Positions 33,605 through 42,657 are shown, numbered from the stretch's first letter. The stretch is DNA of 64,000 nt from DASYKT01 sp035995185 (GCA_035995185.1 DASYKT010000027.1:212953-276952), one strand, 5' to 3'. Notes: generated by a model not told the origin, from the sequence alone. Numbers and translations are program-made.

Positions 33605-34702
33605 ATGCAGAATGCTCCATTTCCATTATGGCCCGAACAAGCGTCCACATTTGCGTGGCAGGTCGATGCCTTGTTCGTCTACATCACGCTGATCTGCCTT
33701 TTCTTTGGGGTAGGCTCGGTGGCGGCGGTTATCTACTTTGCGCTGAAATATCGCGAGAAGAGAAGATTTGCCGTGCCCGATCCGATCCACGGGTCTGATC
33801 TGCTGGAGCTAACCTGGACGGGCATCCCGTTCGTGTTGGCGCTGACCATTTTTGTCTTCGGGACCATCGTCTTTTACCAGCTCTACAGTATGCCCGCCGA
33901 CGGCATGGAAGTGTACGTCGTCGGAAAGCAGTGGATGTGGAAGTTTCAGCACAGCACCGGTCAGCGCGAGATAAACGAACTGCATATTCCCGTCAACCGG
34001 CGGGTCAAGCTGACGATGACCACCGAGGACGTTTTACACGATGTTTTTATTCCGGCGTTTCGCACCAAGGCTGACGTCGTTCCCGGCAGGTACACGCATC
34101 TTTGGTTTGAAGCGACCAAGCCGGGCAAATATCGCCTCTATTGCGCGGAATACTGCGGCCTGAACCACTCCGGAATGGGCGGCTGGGTCTATGTAATGGA
34201 ACAGCGCGATTTTGACAACTGGCTCAGCGGAAACGCGACCAGCCAATCGCCGATCGAAGCCGGCAAAGAATTATTTCAGGCAAAACTTCAGTGTTCGTCC
34301 TGCCATTTGGATAACGGTGCCGGGCGCGGCCCGAAATTGACGGGGATCGTCGGCAAACCGGTAAAACTCAACAACGGCGAGACCATCACGGTCGATGAAA
34401 CTTACCTGCGCGAATCGATCCTTAATTCGCAAAAGCAGGTTGTGGACGGTTATACGCCGATCATGCCGACCTTCAAGGGCCAGGTGAATGAAGAACAATT
34501 ACTGAGTCTCATTGCTTATATCAAATCGCTGAGCGGGGACACTTCAGGAATCACGGCGGCGCCGGCGGCAAGCTCGACAAGTTCTTCCTCGACACAGGGA
34601 GCATCTCCACCAGGAGCAGGAAACTCCAACGCGGCGGGAAACACTCAAACGAGAACTACAACAGGGGGGCAAGCGAATCCTCACGCTAAAGACGGAAGGT
34701 AG
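33605..34702 (+). CDS. coxB: Cytochrome c oxidase subunit II with fused cytochrome c (caa3 type)
   Basis: A 365-residue subunit with two N-terminal membrane helices, a cupredoxin domain with the CuA motif C180-A-E-Y-C184-G-L-N-H188-S-G-M191, and a cytochrome c domain with CSSCH at 230-234 followed by a Met ligand in MPTFKGQ. This makes it a caa3-type subunit II that takes electrons directly from ActE or another membrane cytochrome. It ends with a Ser/Thr/Gly/Asn-rich low-complexity tail. It is followed by coxA after two bases. Confidence 0.95.
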   Translation: MQNAPFPLWPEQASTFAWQVDALFVYITLICLFFGVGSVAAVIYFALKYREKRRFAVPDPIHGSDLLELTWTGIPFVLALTIFVFGTIVFYQLYSMPADGMEVYVVGKQWMWKFQHSTGQREINELHIPVNRRVKLTMTTEDVLHDVFIPAFRTKADVVPGRYTHLWFEATKPGKYRLYCAEYCGLNHSGMGGWVYVMEQRDFDNWLSGNATSQSPIEAGKELFQAKLQCSSCHLDNGAGRGPKLTGIVGKPVKLNNGETITVDETYLRESILNSQKQVVDGYTPIMPTFKGQVNEEQLLSLIAYIKSLSGDTSGITAAPAASSTSSSSTQGASPPGAGNSNAAGNTQTRTTTGGQANPHAKDGR

Positions 34703-34704
34703 AT

Positions 34705-36378
34705 ATGGAAAGTATACTGACAGAGGCGCAGATAGCGGCACAATCATCGCCGGAAGCGCCTAAACTAAATTACCTGACCAATGGACACAGCGTGGCGTCC
34801 TGGCTGCTCACACGCGATCATAAACGCATCGCGATACTTTATTTGATAAGTATCTCCGTTTTCTTTATGGTCGGCGGGCTGTTTGCCGCGACGATCCGTC
34901 TGGAATTGCTCACGCCGCACAGCGATCTGCTCGATCCCGCCACGTACAATCGCGTCTTTACGGCGCACGGGATCATTATGGTCTTTTTGTTCCTGATCCC
35001 GTCGATACCGGCGACACTTGGGAATTTTCTGATCCCGATCATGATCGGCGCCAAGGACCTGGCATTTCCGCGCATCAATCTGTTGAGCTGGTATTTGTAC
35101 ATTATCGGGGCGGCCTTTGCTCTTTACGCGCTGATGCAGGGCGGCGTCGATACCGGCTGGACGTTTTACGCGCCGTATTCGACCACGTTCTCCAACGGTT
35201 ATGTTATCGCGACCGGCTTGGGCGCCTTCATCGTCGGATTTTCTTCGATCACGACGGGACTTAATTTTATCGTCACGATCCATACGATGCGCGCGCCGGG
35301 AATGACCTGGTTCAAGATGCCGCTGTTCGTCTGGGCGCACTATGCCACCAGCATCATGATGATGCTCGGCACGCCGGTCATCGCCATCACTCTTTTGCTG
35401 ATGGTGCTGGAAAGATTTGCCCACATCGGTATTTTCGATCCGGCTATCGGCGGCGATCCGATCCTGTTCCAGCACTTGTTCTGGTTCTACTCGCACCCGG
35501 CCGTATATATCATGGTCCTGCCGGGAATGGGCGTGGTCAGCGAACTGATCTCGTCGTTCTCGCGCAAGAGAATTTTCGGATACGTCTTCGTCGCCTTTTC
35601 CAGTATCGCGATCGCCGTGATCGGATTTCTGGTATGGGGACACCATATGTTCGTCAGCGGCCAATCGGTTTATGCCAGTTTGGTTTTCTCGCTGCTCACG
35701 CTGATCGTGGCGGTCCCTTCGGCGGTCAAGATCTTTAACTGGACAGCGACGCTTTACAAAGGCTCGATCTCTTACGAGACGCCGATGCTTTACGCTTTCG
35801 GTTTTATCGGATTGTTTCTGATCGGCGGGCTGACCGGCCTTTATCTCGCCGCGGCCGGAATGGATATCCACTTAAGCGACACATATTTTATCGTGGCGCA
35901 CTTCCATTACGTGATGGTGGGCGGGCAGGTTATCGCTTATCTCGGCGGACTGCATCTGTGGTGGCCGAAAATGACCGGCAAGATGTACTCGGAATTTTGG
36001 GGCAAGATCTCTGCAATGCTTGTCTTTATTGGGTTTAACTTAACATTCTTTCCGCAGTTCCTGCTTGGTTATCTGGGAATGCCGCGTCGTTACGCCGCCT
36101 ACCCGGAAGAGTTACAGGTGCTTAATATTTTCTCGAGCGCGGGCGCGACCATCCTCGGCATCGGAATGCTGCTGCCGGTCATTTACCTGACGGCGTCGCT
36201 TTTCAGCAAGAGAAACGCCGGGGCCAATCCGTGGTTTTTGCCGGGGCTGGAGTGGAGAATTCCTTCGCCGCCGCCGACCGAGAACTTTGAGAAAACGCCT
36301 GTTGTTACCTGGGAAGCTTACGATTTCGGAAAGGACAACGGTCTCGAGATCAAGGAAGCCGAAGATTTTTTTAGTTAG
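34705..36378 (+). CDS. coxA: Cytochrome c oxidase subunit I, A2 type
   Basis: The catalytic haem-copper subunit (557 residues, twelve helices) reducing oxygen and pumping protons. Visible ligands are the His in FTAHGIIMV (low-spin haem), the CuB His plus Tyr in WFYSHPAVYIM (about residues 259-269), the paired CuB His in WGHHMF and the His pair in AHFHYVMVGG. The motif YSHPAVY instead of the HPEVY form places it in the A2 subfamily, in which a Tyr-Ser pair replaces the D-channel glutamate. It is coupled to coxB and coxC. Confidence 0.96.
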   Translation: MESILTEAQIAAQSSPEAPKLNYLTNGHSVASWLLTRDHKRIAILYLISISVFFMVGGLFAATIRLELLTPHSDLLDPATYNRVFTAHGIIMVFLFLIPSIPATLGNFLIPIMIGAKDLAFPRINLLSWYLYIIGAAFALYALMQGGVDTGWTFYAPYSTTFSNGYVIATGLGAFIVGFSSITTGLNFIVTIHTMRAPGMTWFKMPLFVWAHYATSIMMMLGTPVIAITLLLMVLERFAHIGIFDPAIGGDPILFQHLFWFYSHPAVYIMVLPGMGVVSELISSFSRKRIFGYVFVAFSSIAIAVIGFLVWGHHMFVSGQSVYASLVFSLLTLIVAVPSAVKIFNWTATLYKGSISYETPMLYAFGFIGLFLIGGLTGLYLAAAGMDIHLSDTYFIVAHFHYVMVGGQVIAYLGGLHLWWPKMTGKMYSEFWGKISAMLVFIGFNLTFFPQFLLGYLGMPRRYAAYPEELQVLNIFSSAGATILGIGMLLPVIYLTASLFSKRNAGANPWFLPGLEWRIPSPPPTENFEKTPVVTWEAYDFGKDNGLEIKEAEDFFS

Positions 36379-36407
36379 GAAATTAAAAATTTAATAGGTT
36401 GAAATAA

Positions 36408-37346
36408 ATGTCAGCAAAAGTCGAAGCACACGGTGCCGAACATCACTATCATCCGCCGGGCCTCCAGCATCAATTCGATGACATGGCCCAGCAGAAGGAT
36501 TCTACCTCGATCGGAATGTGGGCATTCCTGGCTCAGGAAATAATGTTCTTTGGCGGTGTTTTCACTGCATACCTGGTCTATCGCGCGAAATTTCCGATGG
36601 CCTTTGCCGCCGGCAGTAATCACCTTGACGTGGTGCTCGGCGCGCTCAATACGGTGGTCCTCATCGTCAGCAGTTTGACGATGGCCCTGACCGTGTATTT
36701 TGCGCAGAAGAACAACCGCAACATGCAGGTGATCTTTATCATCCTGACGATGATCCTGGGTTCGACATTTTTGGTCGTAAAATATTTTGAGTATAAAGAA
36801 AAGTGGCAGGACGGGCTGGTTCCGGTAGCAGGCTGGAATCATAAGGTGAGCCCGGAAGAGATGACGGCTGAAGAGCACGCCGCTCCGGCCGCCGGCGCTC
36901 ATAAGCTTAATGCTGAATCCGCCGCGTACGAAGCCAGCGAAGAATTCAGGACAAAGGCCCGCCGCGGGGAATTTCGCTGGGCGGATTCTTCACTGGCCAG
37001 GCAGGCCGAACACGGCCACGAGGGCAAGGGATTTTTGACAGCCGACGAAAAGAGCGGTTATTTCACCAACGGCGAATTGGACCCGCAAAAATTCGAATCC
37101 AAAGTGCGGATTTTTTTCTGGATCTATTTTGTGATGACCGGCCTGCACGCGCTGCATATGATCATCGGGCTGGGGATAATGGCCTGGCTCTTATGGAGGG
37201 CGTGGCTGGGTTCATTTTCGATCGACTATTACGCGCCGGTTGAAATATCCGGGCTTTACTGGCACTTTGTAGATATCGTCTGGATCTTTTTGTTCCCGCT
37301 GCTTTATTTGCTGGGAAGACACTTTTTGGCAGGTCACGGAGGTTAA
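36408..37346 (+). CDS. coxC: Cytochrome c oxidase subunit III with long internal insertion
   Basis: A 312-residue subunit III. Recognisable segments are MWAFLAQEIMFFGGVFTAYLVYR, LNTVVLIVSSLTMALTVYFAQ and YFVMTGLHALHMIIGLG; the last segments are SGLYWHFVDIVWIFLFPLLYL. Between the third and fourth helices is a hydrophilic insertion of roughly 90-100 residues (from about YKEKWQDGLVP to DPQKFESKV) with Ala/His-rich stretches, not usual in this family. The protein should stabilise the oxidase core. It follows coxA by 29 bases. Confidence 0.93.
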   Translation: MSAKVEAHGAEHHYHPPGLQHQFDDMAQQKDSTSIGMWAFLAQEIMFFGGVFTAYLVYRAKFPMAFAAGSNHLDVVLGALNTVVLIVSSLTMALTVYFAQKNNRNMQVIFIILTMILGSTFLVVKYFEYKEKWQDGLVPVAGWNHKVSPEEMTAEEHAAPAAGAHKLNAESAAYEASEEFRTKARRGEFRWADSSLARQAEHGHEGKGFLTADEKSGYFTNGELDPQKFESKVRIFFWIYFVMTGLHALHMIIGLGIMAWLLWRAWLGSFSIDYYAPVEISGLYWHFVDIVWIFLFPLLYLLGRHFLAGHGG

Positions 37347-37353
37347 TTAACGT

Positions 37354-37686
37354 ATGTCTGAACACGACCACAGTCACGGGCACGATGAGCCGCATATAGT
37401 TCCAATTCCGATGTATCTTTTGATCTTCGGGATACTGATGGTAGGCACCATTGCGACGTATTTTGCCGCTTTAGTGGATCTGGACGGGGTTTTCCCGGGC
37501 GCCAATACACTGGTTGCGCTGGGCATAGCTTTTTTTAAAATGACCTGCGTAGTATTGATCTTTATGCACGTTTGGTACAGTAAACGCTTGATCTGGCTGG
37601 TCGTCGTAAGCAGCTTTTTCTGCCTGGCGATAATGTTCGCTTTTACAATGCAGGACTACCTGACTAGGAGTACGGGAACTTTTTAG
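37354..37686 (+). CDS. coxD: Cytochrome c oxidase subunit IV-like protein
   Basis: A 110-residue protein with a His-rich N-terminus (SEHDHSHGHDEPH) and three hydrophobic segments (MYLLIFGILMVGTIATYFAAL, TLVALGIAFFKMTCVVLIFMHVWY, LIWLVVVSSFFCLAIMFAFTM). The FMHVWYSKRLIWL motif is typical of bacterial COX4/CtaF-type subunit IV. It is the last gene of the respiratory operon and is followed by a terminator-like hairpin. Confidence 0.9.
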   Translation: MSEHDHSHGHDEPHIVPIPMYLLIFGILMVGTIATYFAALVDLDGVFPGANTLVALGIAFFKMTCVVLIFMHVWYSKRLIWLVVVSSFFCLAIMFAFTMQDYLTRSTGTF

Positions 37687-37713
37687 TTAAAATTAAGTAA
37701 TTAATATAAGGGG

Positions 37714-37749
37714 CGCGGCGGGAAACGAGCTTTTTCCCAGCCGCGTTTT
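37714..37749 (+). terminator. Terminator after coxD
   Basis: CGCGGC-GGGAAA pairs with TTTCCC-A-GCCGCG (one bulge) across a short loop and is followed by TTTTA. It is 27 bases after the coxD stop and fits a rho-independent terminator of the respiratory operon. Confidence 0.65.
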
Positions 37750-37852
37750 ACGCTAATAGATAGGCAAATAAGCCGTGTAGATACGTATATATTTAGTGAT
37801 AAGAATTAATAACAGACAACAGGCACTTATTAAAGTTCATCAGAATTCAGGA

Positions 37853-38947
37853 ATGTCAGTAGCAAAAAATACCTTAATGCGGGGGAGTATCAATAAGATC
37901 CTTATAGCGATATTGTTGGTTATTTCCGCTGTTTTTTTGAATGGATGTATTAAAACCAAAGTATCTAAAGACATAGCCGTCTTACCGCGACTGGAAACGG
38001 CGTCTAAAGATCAGTTGATCGAATCCGCCAATCAATTGGCAAAAGTAGGTTCGCTAAGAGGAAAATTCGATGTGGTGTTTGAAGATACCACCGCGGCGAA
38101 TCTCGGCAAATCCGATAAATATCAACGCGCCGACGGAGAGATCGTCGTTCAGCGGCCGGCAAATATTTATTTAAAGATCGAAGCGCCGGTCGTAAAGGTC
38201 GATATCGCGCAAATGACCTCTAACGGCAAGAATTTTCGGGTCGCCGTATTGGCCGATGGCGGCAGCGGCAAGAATCGCACATTTGTTTCGGGGTCGAATG
38301 ACGCCGATTATTCCGTCTTGCAAAAAACGGTTTCCGATGTTCCGTCGTCAGGCAACGAGAACGAAAAACTTTTTCAAAAAGGGGTGAATGCTTTTTCCAA
38401 TCTTCGCCCGCAGCATTTTACCGATGCTCTTTTGATCAGGCCGCTCCAGCCCGAAGCGGGGCAGGTCTTTTATATCCAAAGCGAATTTTTCCAGGATGAA
38501 GCTACGCCGGGAAGCCGGAAAGATTCCTCGCTGGCGCTGGTAACGCATGGATATTATCTACTGGAAGAAGTGCGAAAGCAGGGCGATGAACTGGTGGTCA
38601 TGCGCCGTTTCTGGTTTGACCGGATAGGCACCATCAGGCTGGCGCGCCAACAGATCTTCGACAACGCAAGTGCGCTCGAAGCTGATATTATCTACGGTAA
38701 CACCGGCGATTTTACGGCCACCAAAGATTATCATCTTCCGATGCGGATCGAGCTTACACGGCCCAAGGAAAAGTATAAAATGACACTGACGTACCAGAAA
38801 CCGGAATCCGTGGTGATCGGTAAAGCGTGGCCGGAAGAAATATTTACCCTGGAAAATCGTTGGTCACTGCCGGAAGTCGATCTGGATAAAAAGCTGCTGG
38901 AGAGAAAACAGACGGCGAGCCAGACTTCCGCCAAAGGCGAGCAATAG
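37853..38947 (+). CDS. Envelope lipoprotein, LolB/DUF4292-like
   Basis: A lipoprotein of 364 residues from ATG 37853 (other possible starts: GTG 37796, ATG 37877). The signal peptide ends in the lipobox AVFLNGC. The mature part has beta-rich features of LolA/LolB-like or DUF4292 envelope proteins (GEIVVQRPANIYLKIEAPV, YYLLEEVRKQGDELVVMRRFWFDRIG). A ligand or enzymatic site is not seen. With the LolD-like ATPase and LolA-like protein downstream it suggests a lipoprotein- or lipid-handling locus, but this is inference. Confidence 0.7.
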   Translation: MSVAKNTLMRGSINKILIAILLVISAVFLNGCIKTKVSKDIAVLPRLETASKDQLIESANQLAKVGSLRGKFDVVFEDTTAANLGKSDKYQRADGEIVVQRPANIYLKIEAPVVKVDIAQMTSNGKNFRVAVLADGGSGKNRTFVSGSNDADYSVLQKTVSDVPSSGNENEKLFQKGVNAFSNLRPQHFTDALLIRPLQPEAGQVFYIQSEFFQDEATPGSRKDSSLALVTHGYYLLEEVRKQGDELVVMRRFWFDRIGTIRLARQQIFDNASALEADIIYGNTGDFTATKDYHLPMRIELTRPKEKYKMTLTYQKPESVVIGKAWPEEIFTLENRWSLPEVDLDKKLLERKQTASQTSAKGEQ

Positions 38948-38955
38948 AATCATTA

Positions 38956-39633
38956 ATGAGTATCATTCTGCAGACGGACGGTCTGACAAAAAATTATAGG
39001 ATCGGCAAGATGGAAGTGCCCGCTTTGCGCGGCATTTCGCTTGATATCGAAGAAGGCGAGTTCCTCGCTATCATGGGCCCTTCGGGCTGCGGTAAATCGA
39101 CGCTGCTGCATCTGCTGGGCGGGCTGCTCAGCCCCAGCAGCGGTAAGATCGTGATCGATGGCGACGATCTTTCTGCCGTGTCCGACGCCAAGCGTACCGA
39201 GATCCGCCGCCGCAAAATAGGGTTTGTCTTTCAGCGCTTTAATCTTTTTCCGACCTTGACTGCGGAAGGAAATCTGCGCCTGGCGGAAAGAATACACCTG
39301 GGCAAAACCAACGGTAATTCGGAAAACCGCAGAGAGATACTGCGGCTGCTGAAACTGGAAGAAAAGATCCATCACAAACCGCTGGAACTTTCCGGCGGTG
39401 AACAGCAGCGGGTGGCGCTGGCGCGCGCCGTTATCAACAGCCCGGCGATAATTTTGGCGGATGAGCCGACGGGAAATCTCGATTCGGAAAATTCACAGAT
39501 CGTGCTGAATATGTTCAGCGAGTTGAATCGCAAATTCAAGCAGACCATTATTATGATCACGCACAATCCGGAGGCGGCAGCCGTCTGCTCGCGGGTCATC
39601 CGGATGCGTGACGGCATGGTCGTAGACGAGTAA
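38956..39633 (+). CDS. ABC transporter ATPase, LolD/MacB-like
   Basis: A 225-residue ATPase with Walker A GPSGCGKST (41-49), signature LSGGEQ (145-150), and Walker B AIILADEPTGNLD near 164-176. Sequence style and length match the LolD/MacB/FtsE-type group that powers membrane-extracting or mechanotransmission transporters. No permease gene is adjacent; the next gene encodes only a single-helix protein. The partner must therefore be encoded elsewhere or be unusual. It follows the lipoprotein gene by eight bases. Confidence 0.92.
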   Translation: MSIILQTDGLTKNYRIGKMEVPALRGISLDIEEGEFLAIMGPSGCGKSTLLHLLGGLLSPSSGKIVIDGDDLSAVSDAKRTEIRRRKIGFVFQRFNLFPTLTAEGNLRLAERIHLGKTNGNSENRREILRLLKLEEKIHHKPLELSGGEQQRVALARAVINSPAIILADEPTGNLDSENSQIVLNMFSELNRKFKQTIIMITHNPEAAAVCSRVIRMRDGMVVDE

Positions 39634-39661
39634 AACAGCCTTTACCCGGACAACTTCAGAG

Positions 39662-39964
39662 ATGCCCCAAACCATCAAAAAGATCGTATTATGGGAATTT
39701 GCCAGGGCTAGTTGGCAATGGGACGTCCTATGTCTTTTGATCATCTTTTTTATTTTTTTGACGCCAAAAAGCTGGTATGAGAACGTAAAACCTTCAGTGC
39801 CGGTGAGAACGCTGACGCTGAGCGCAGAAAAATATTCGCCCGACAAGGCCCAGCTGGAAACTGCCGTGCGCAGCCTAAGCGGCGACCCGCAGGCTGAAAT
39901 TCTCGGCTTCAGAAAGATGGTGAAAGAAGACGGCCAGATCGTGTACGAAGTGGATATTCGTTGA
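39662..39964 (+). CDS. Small single-span protein of unknown function
   Basis: A 100-residue protein with one hydrophobic helix (DVLCLLIIFFIFLTP) and a short soluble C-terminal part (TLTLSAEKYSPDKAQLETAVRSL). No enzymatic motif is seen. It lies between the LolD-like ATPase and a LolA-like protein, in the same direction, suggesting a common function at the envelope. Confidence 0.65.
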   Translation: MPQTIKKIVLWEFARASWQWDVLCLLIIFFIFLTPKSWYENVKPSVPVRTLTLSAEKYSPDKAQLETAVRSLSGDPQAEILGFRKMVKEDGQIVYEVDIR

Positions 39965-40014
39965 GGTAATTTTTTAGACTTGTCATAAAACCAAAGACAA
40001 GGAGTTTTTATAAT

Positions 40015-40713
40015 ATGAGTAATTTTTTAAGATCGAACGGGCGAAAAGTTTTATTCGCATTGATGTTTGTAATGTTTGTTTTTTCCGTGCAGGCAAATGC
40101 CCAATTGACGGAAATATTTAACCGGATAGAAGCTCACCGAAAGGCGTTGACCTCGCTTAAAGCCGATGTGCAGATGGGGAAATACAATCCCAGCCTGAAG
40201 GAATGGGAGTATAGCAAAGGTAAGGTAATGTATCTTGCCAAATCCACCAGTATAAAAGACGGGCTATTTCGGGTGGATTGGAGCGAGCCCCGGCCGGAAA
40301 TTTTCGCGGTCATCCAGGGTAAATATTATGCCTACACTCCCAGTTTGAAGCAGGCGTATACCGGCGAGGCCAACGCTAAAAAGGCCGAGGAAAAAGGCGG
40401 CAGTGTCTTTTCGTTCCTATCGATGTCCAAGGCGGAATTACAGGCCAATTACGATGCGAAATTACTGGGCTCCGAAACATTAAGCGGCAATGTAGTGACC
40501 GCGCATATACAGTTCATACCCAAAAAGGCGTCGAAATATAAAAGCGCTGAGATCTGGGCGGATAAGGACGGCATGATCCACCAGATGAAAACCGTTCCAA
40601 GCAGCGGCGACGAGAGTTATGTCCGGCTGACGAATCTGGAGAAGAATTCGATCCGGGATACTTCGGTGTTTAGCGTTACCTTTCCCAAAGATGTAAAAGT
40701 TACCAAGTCATAA
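40015..40713 (+). CDS. LolA-like periplasmic lipoprotein carrier
   Basis: A 232-residue exported protein with a signal peptide ending near VQANAQ. The mature part has the LolA-like half-barrel pattern: FNRIEAHRKALTSLKADVQM, VMYLAKSTSIKDGLFRVDWSEPRPEIFAVIQGKYYAYTPSLKQAY and KYKSAEIWADKDGMIHQMK. LolA shuttles lipoproteins through the periplasm. Its partnership with the LolD-like ATPase here is plausible but not proven. An AAGGAG ribosome-binding site lies ten bases upstream. Confidence 0.8.
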   Translation: MSNFLRSNGRKVLFALMFVMFVFSVQANAQLTEIFNRIEAHRKALTSLKADVQMGKYNPSLKEWEYSKGKVMYLAKSTSIKDGLFRVDWSEPRPEIFAVIQGKYYAYTPSLKQAYTGEANAKKAEEKGGSVFSFLSMSKAELQANYDAKLLGSETLSGNVVTAHIQFIPKKASKYKSAEIWADKDGMIHQMKTVPSSGDESYVRLTNLEKNSIRDTSVFSVTFPKDVKVTKS

Positions 40714-40736
40714 ATGCAGTGAGTACAAGTATTTAC

Positions 40737-40766
40737 AAAGGTTCTGCCGGTTAGGGCGGGACCTTT
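40737..40766 (+). terminator. Terminator after the LolA-like gene
   Basis: AAAGGTTCTGCC pairs with GGGCGGGACCTTT (12 pairs with G-U wobbles) around a short loop, followed by TTGAT. It is in the spacer before the radical SAM gene. Confidence 0.6.
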
Positions 40767-40835
40767 TGATTTGAAAAGAATGCCCATGAAACCTATAATC
40801 TAAGATTCACCCCGGGTGAACGCTTTAAGCAGTAA

Positions 40836-41861
40836 ATGTCAAAGTCAAATTTCATCAGCCGCAGATTGCGCGAACTCAGCTTTATCGGCAATGGTTTGCT
40901 CAATACCAGACACGTCGTCTTAGCGCACATAGTGCCGATGCGGCGCTGTAATCTGGCGTGTACCTACTGTAACGAGTACGACAAAGTTTCCGAACCGGTG
41001 CCGCTCGAGGAGATGAAGGCGCGCATCGACAAGCTGGCGTATTTCAAAACTTCGATAGTTACTATCTCCGGCGGCGAACCGATGATGCACCCGCAGATCT
41101 ATGAGATCATCGAGCACATCCGCTCGCACGGCATCATCGCGGGAATGATCTCGAACGGTTATTATTTTACGCCCGCTAAAATTCAAAAATTAAACGAAGC
41201 CGGGTTGGAACACCTGCAGATCAGTATCGATAATGTCGAACCCGATGAGGTTTCCAAGAAAAGCCTTAAGTTGCTCGACAAGAAACTGACCTGGCTTTCG
41301 GAGCACGCGGTATTTCATATCAATATCAATTCCGTGCTTGGCAGCGGCGTGAAAAATCCCGACGATGCGCTTGAGATCGCGCGCTTTGCCGTAAAGCAGG
41401 GCTTTACCAGCACGGTCGGCGTTATCCACGACGGGATGGGATTGCTCAAGCCTTTAAATGATAAAGACCGCACCACTTTTAACGAGATCAAAAAGATCGG
41501 CGCCAAAAGCTACGCGCGTTTTAATAAATTTCAGAACAGCCTGGTCAACGGCGAATCATATGACTGGCGCTGCCGCGCGGGCGCTCGCTATCTCTATATC
41601 TGCGAAGAAGGGCTGGTTCACTGGTGTTCACAGCAGCGCGGCACTCCCGGCACTCCCCTCAAAGATTACACCTGGGGCGATTTCGACCGCGAATACAACA
41701 CCGAAAAATGGTGCGCCAAGGATTGCACCATCCAATGCGTTCACCAGGTGGCGCTGCTCGACAATTGGCGCGACCCGCAAATTTCCCTCGGCGATTACAA
41801 CAAGCGCAACGGAAAAGGCTTGAAAAAAGAGACCGTGGCAAATGTTTTGAGCGTGAAGTAA
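40836..41861 (+). CDS. Radical SAM enzyme with C-terminal cysteine-rich region
   Basis: A 341-residue radical SAM protein. The [4Fe-4S] motif is C38-NLA-C42-TY-C45, the SAM-binding GGEPMMHP follows. The C-terminal part from about residue 246 to 301 has six or more cysteines (WRCRAG, YICEEG, HWCSQQ, WCAKDCTIQC), fitting an auxiliary cluster as in SPASM/twitch domains. Its substrate is unknown. The N-terminal extension SKSNFISRRLRELSFIGNGL may dock a partner or membrane. It is placed before a methyltransferase gene; no peptide substrate gene is adjacent. Confidence 0.88.
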   Translation: MSKSNFISRRLRELSFIGNGLLNTRHVVLAHIVPMRRCNLACTYCNEYDKVSEPVPLEEMKARIDKLAYFKTSIVTISGGEPMMHPQIYEIIEHIRSHGIIAGMISNGYYFTPAKIQKLNEAGLEHLQISIDNVEPDEVSKKSLKLLDKKLTWLSEHAVFHININSVLGSGVKNPDDALEIARFAVKQGFTSTVGVIHDGMGLLKPLNDKDRTTFNEIKKIGAKSYARFNKFQNSLVNGESYDWRCRAGARYLYICEEGLVHWCSQQRGTPGTPLKDYTWGDFDREYNTEKWCAKDCTIQCVHQVALLDNWRDPQISLGDYNKRNGKGLKKETVANVLSVK

Positions 41862-41988
41862 CTCCTGCTTTTAGCAAATATCTTTACATTTTCGACAAAA
41901 TCGTGATATACGATTAAGCCTTAAAAGATTTTGCGAGGCCGATCTTTATGCTGTAAACTGCCGACAGTAGATCCTGCGCAACTGCCGT

Positions 41989-42657
41989 ATGCCACAGCTT
42001 ACCGATTCAAAAACCGAAATTGTCGCGCGGCTTATCAAGCAATTTCATCCCGATAAAATAAATAAATTACTGGTGGTCGGATGCGGCTCGGGGTTGGAGG
42101 CGGCTATTTTGGCGCAGCAGCTTCCGGCAGAGGTGTCGGGAATCGATCTGAAAAACGAATTCGACCCGGAAGCGGCAAAGATCGCCACGCTGCAAACCGG
42201 CGACGCCACTGCGCTCGCCTTTGCGGATGAAACTTTTGATTTTATTTTCAGCTATCACGCGCTCGAACACATCGACAATCCGGTCAAGGCTTTGCAGGAG
42301 ATGCGCCGGGTGATGAAACCGGGCGCGGGTTTTTGGATCGGCACTCCGAATCGTTCGCGGATGATCGGCTATATCGGCGGCAAAAATACGTCTTTTAGAG
42401 AAAAAATAAGCTGGAACATACTGGATTGGAAACAGCGTATCAAGGGCGAGTTTCGTAACGAACTCGGCGCTCACGCCGGCTTTACTTCAAAAGAGCTGCA
42501 CGAGCTGCTGGCCGGTGTTTTTTCGCGCGTTGATGAAAGGACCTCGGAATATTTTCTCTCGATCTACGAAAATAAAAAGAGTATTATCGGCGGTATCCAG
42601 ACATCGGGACTGTCACGCTTTATTTATCCGAGCGTGTATTTTAGCGGGGCGAAGTAA
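41989..42657 (+). CDS. Class I SAM-dependent methyltransferase
   Basis: A 222-residue Methyltransf_11-type enzyme. SAM motif LLVVGCGSGLEAAIL, acidic GIDLKNEF, GDATALAFADETFDFIFSYHALEHI and RVMKPGAGFWIGTPN are all as expected. The acceptor is unknown. The last part (TSEYFLSIYENKKS) may form the substrate cap. The stop overlaps the following start (TAATG), so both are coupled. Confidence 0.88.
   Translation: MPQLTDSKTEIVARLIKQFHPDKINKLLVVGCGSGLEAAILAQQLPAEVSGIDLKNEFDPEAAKIATLQTGDATALAFADETFDFIFSYHALEHIDNPVKALQEMRRVMKPGAGFWIGTPNRSRMIGYIGGKNTSFREKISWNILDWKQRIKGEFRNELGAHAGFTSKELHELLAGVFSRVDERTSEYFLSIYENKKSIIGGIQTSGLSRFIYPSVYFSGAK

Noticed and set aside
34765..35871. Long minus-strand open frame (368 residues) opposite coxA
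   Set aside because: Composition is charged and lacks family motifs; it is the antisense shadow of a clearly conserved gene.
40836..41861. Radical SAM maturase of the cysteine-rich peptides
   Set aside because: It is 27 kb from the peptide genes, with no shared operon or recognition domain visible.
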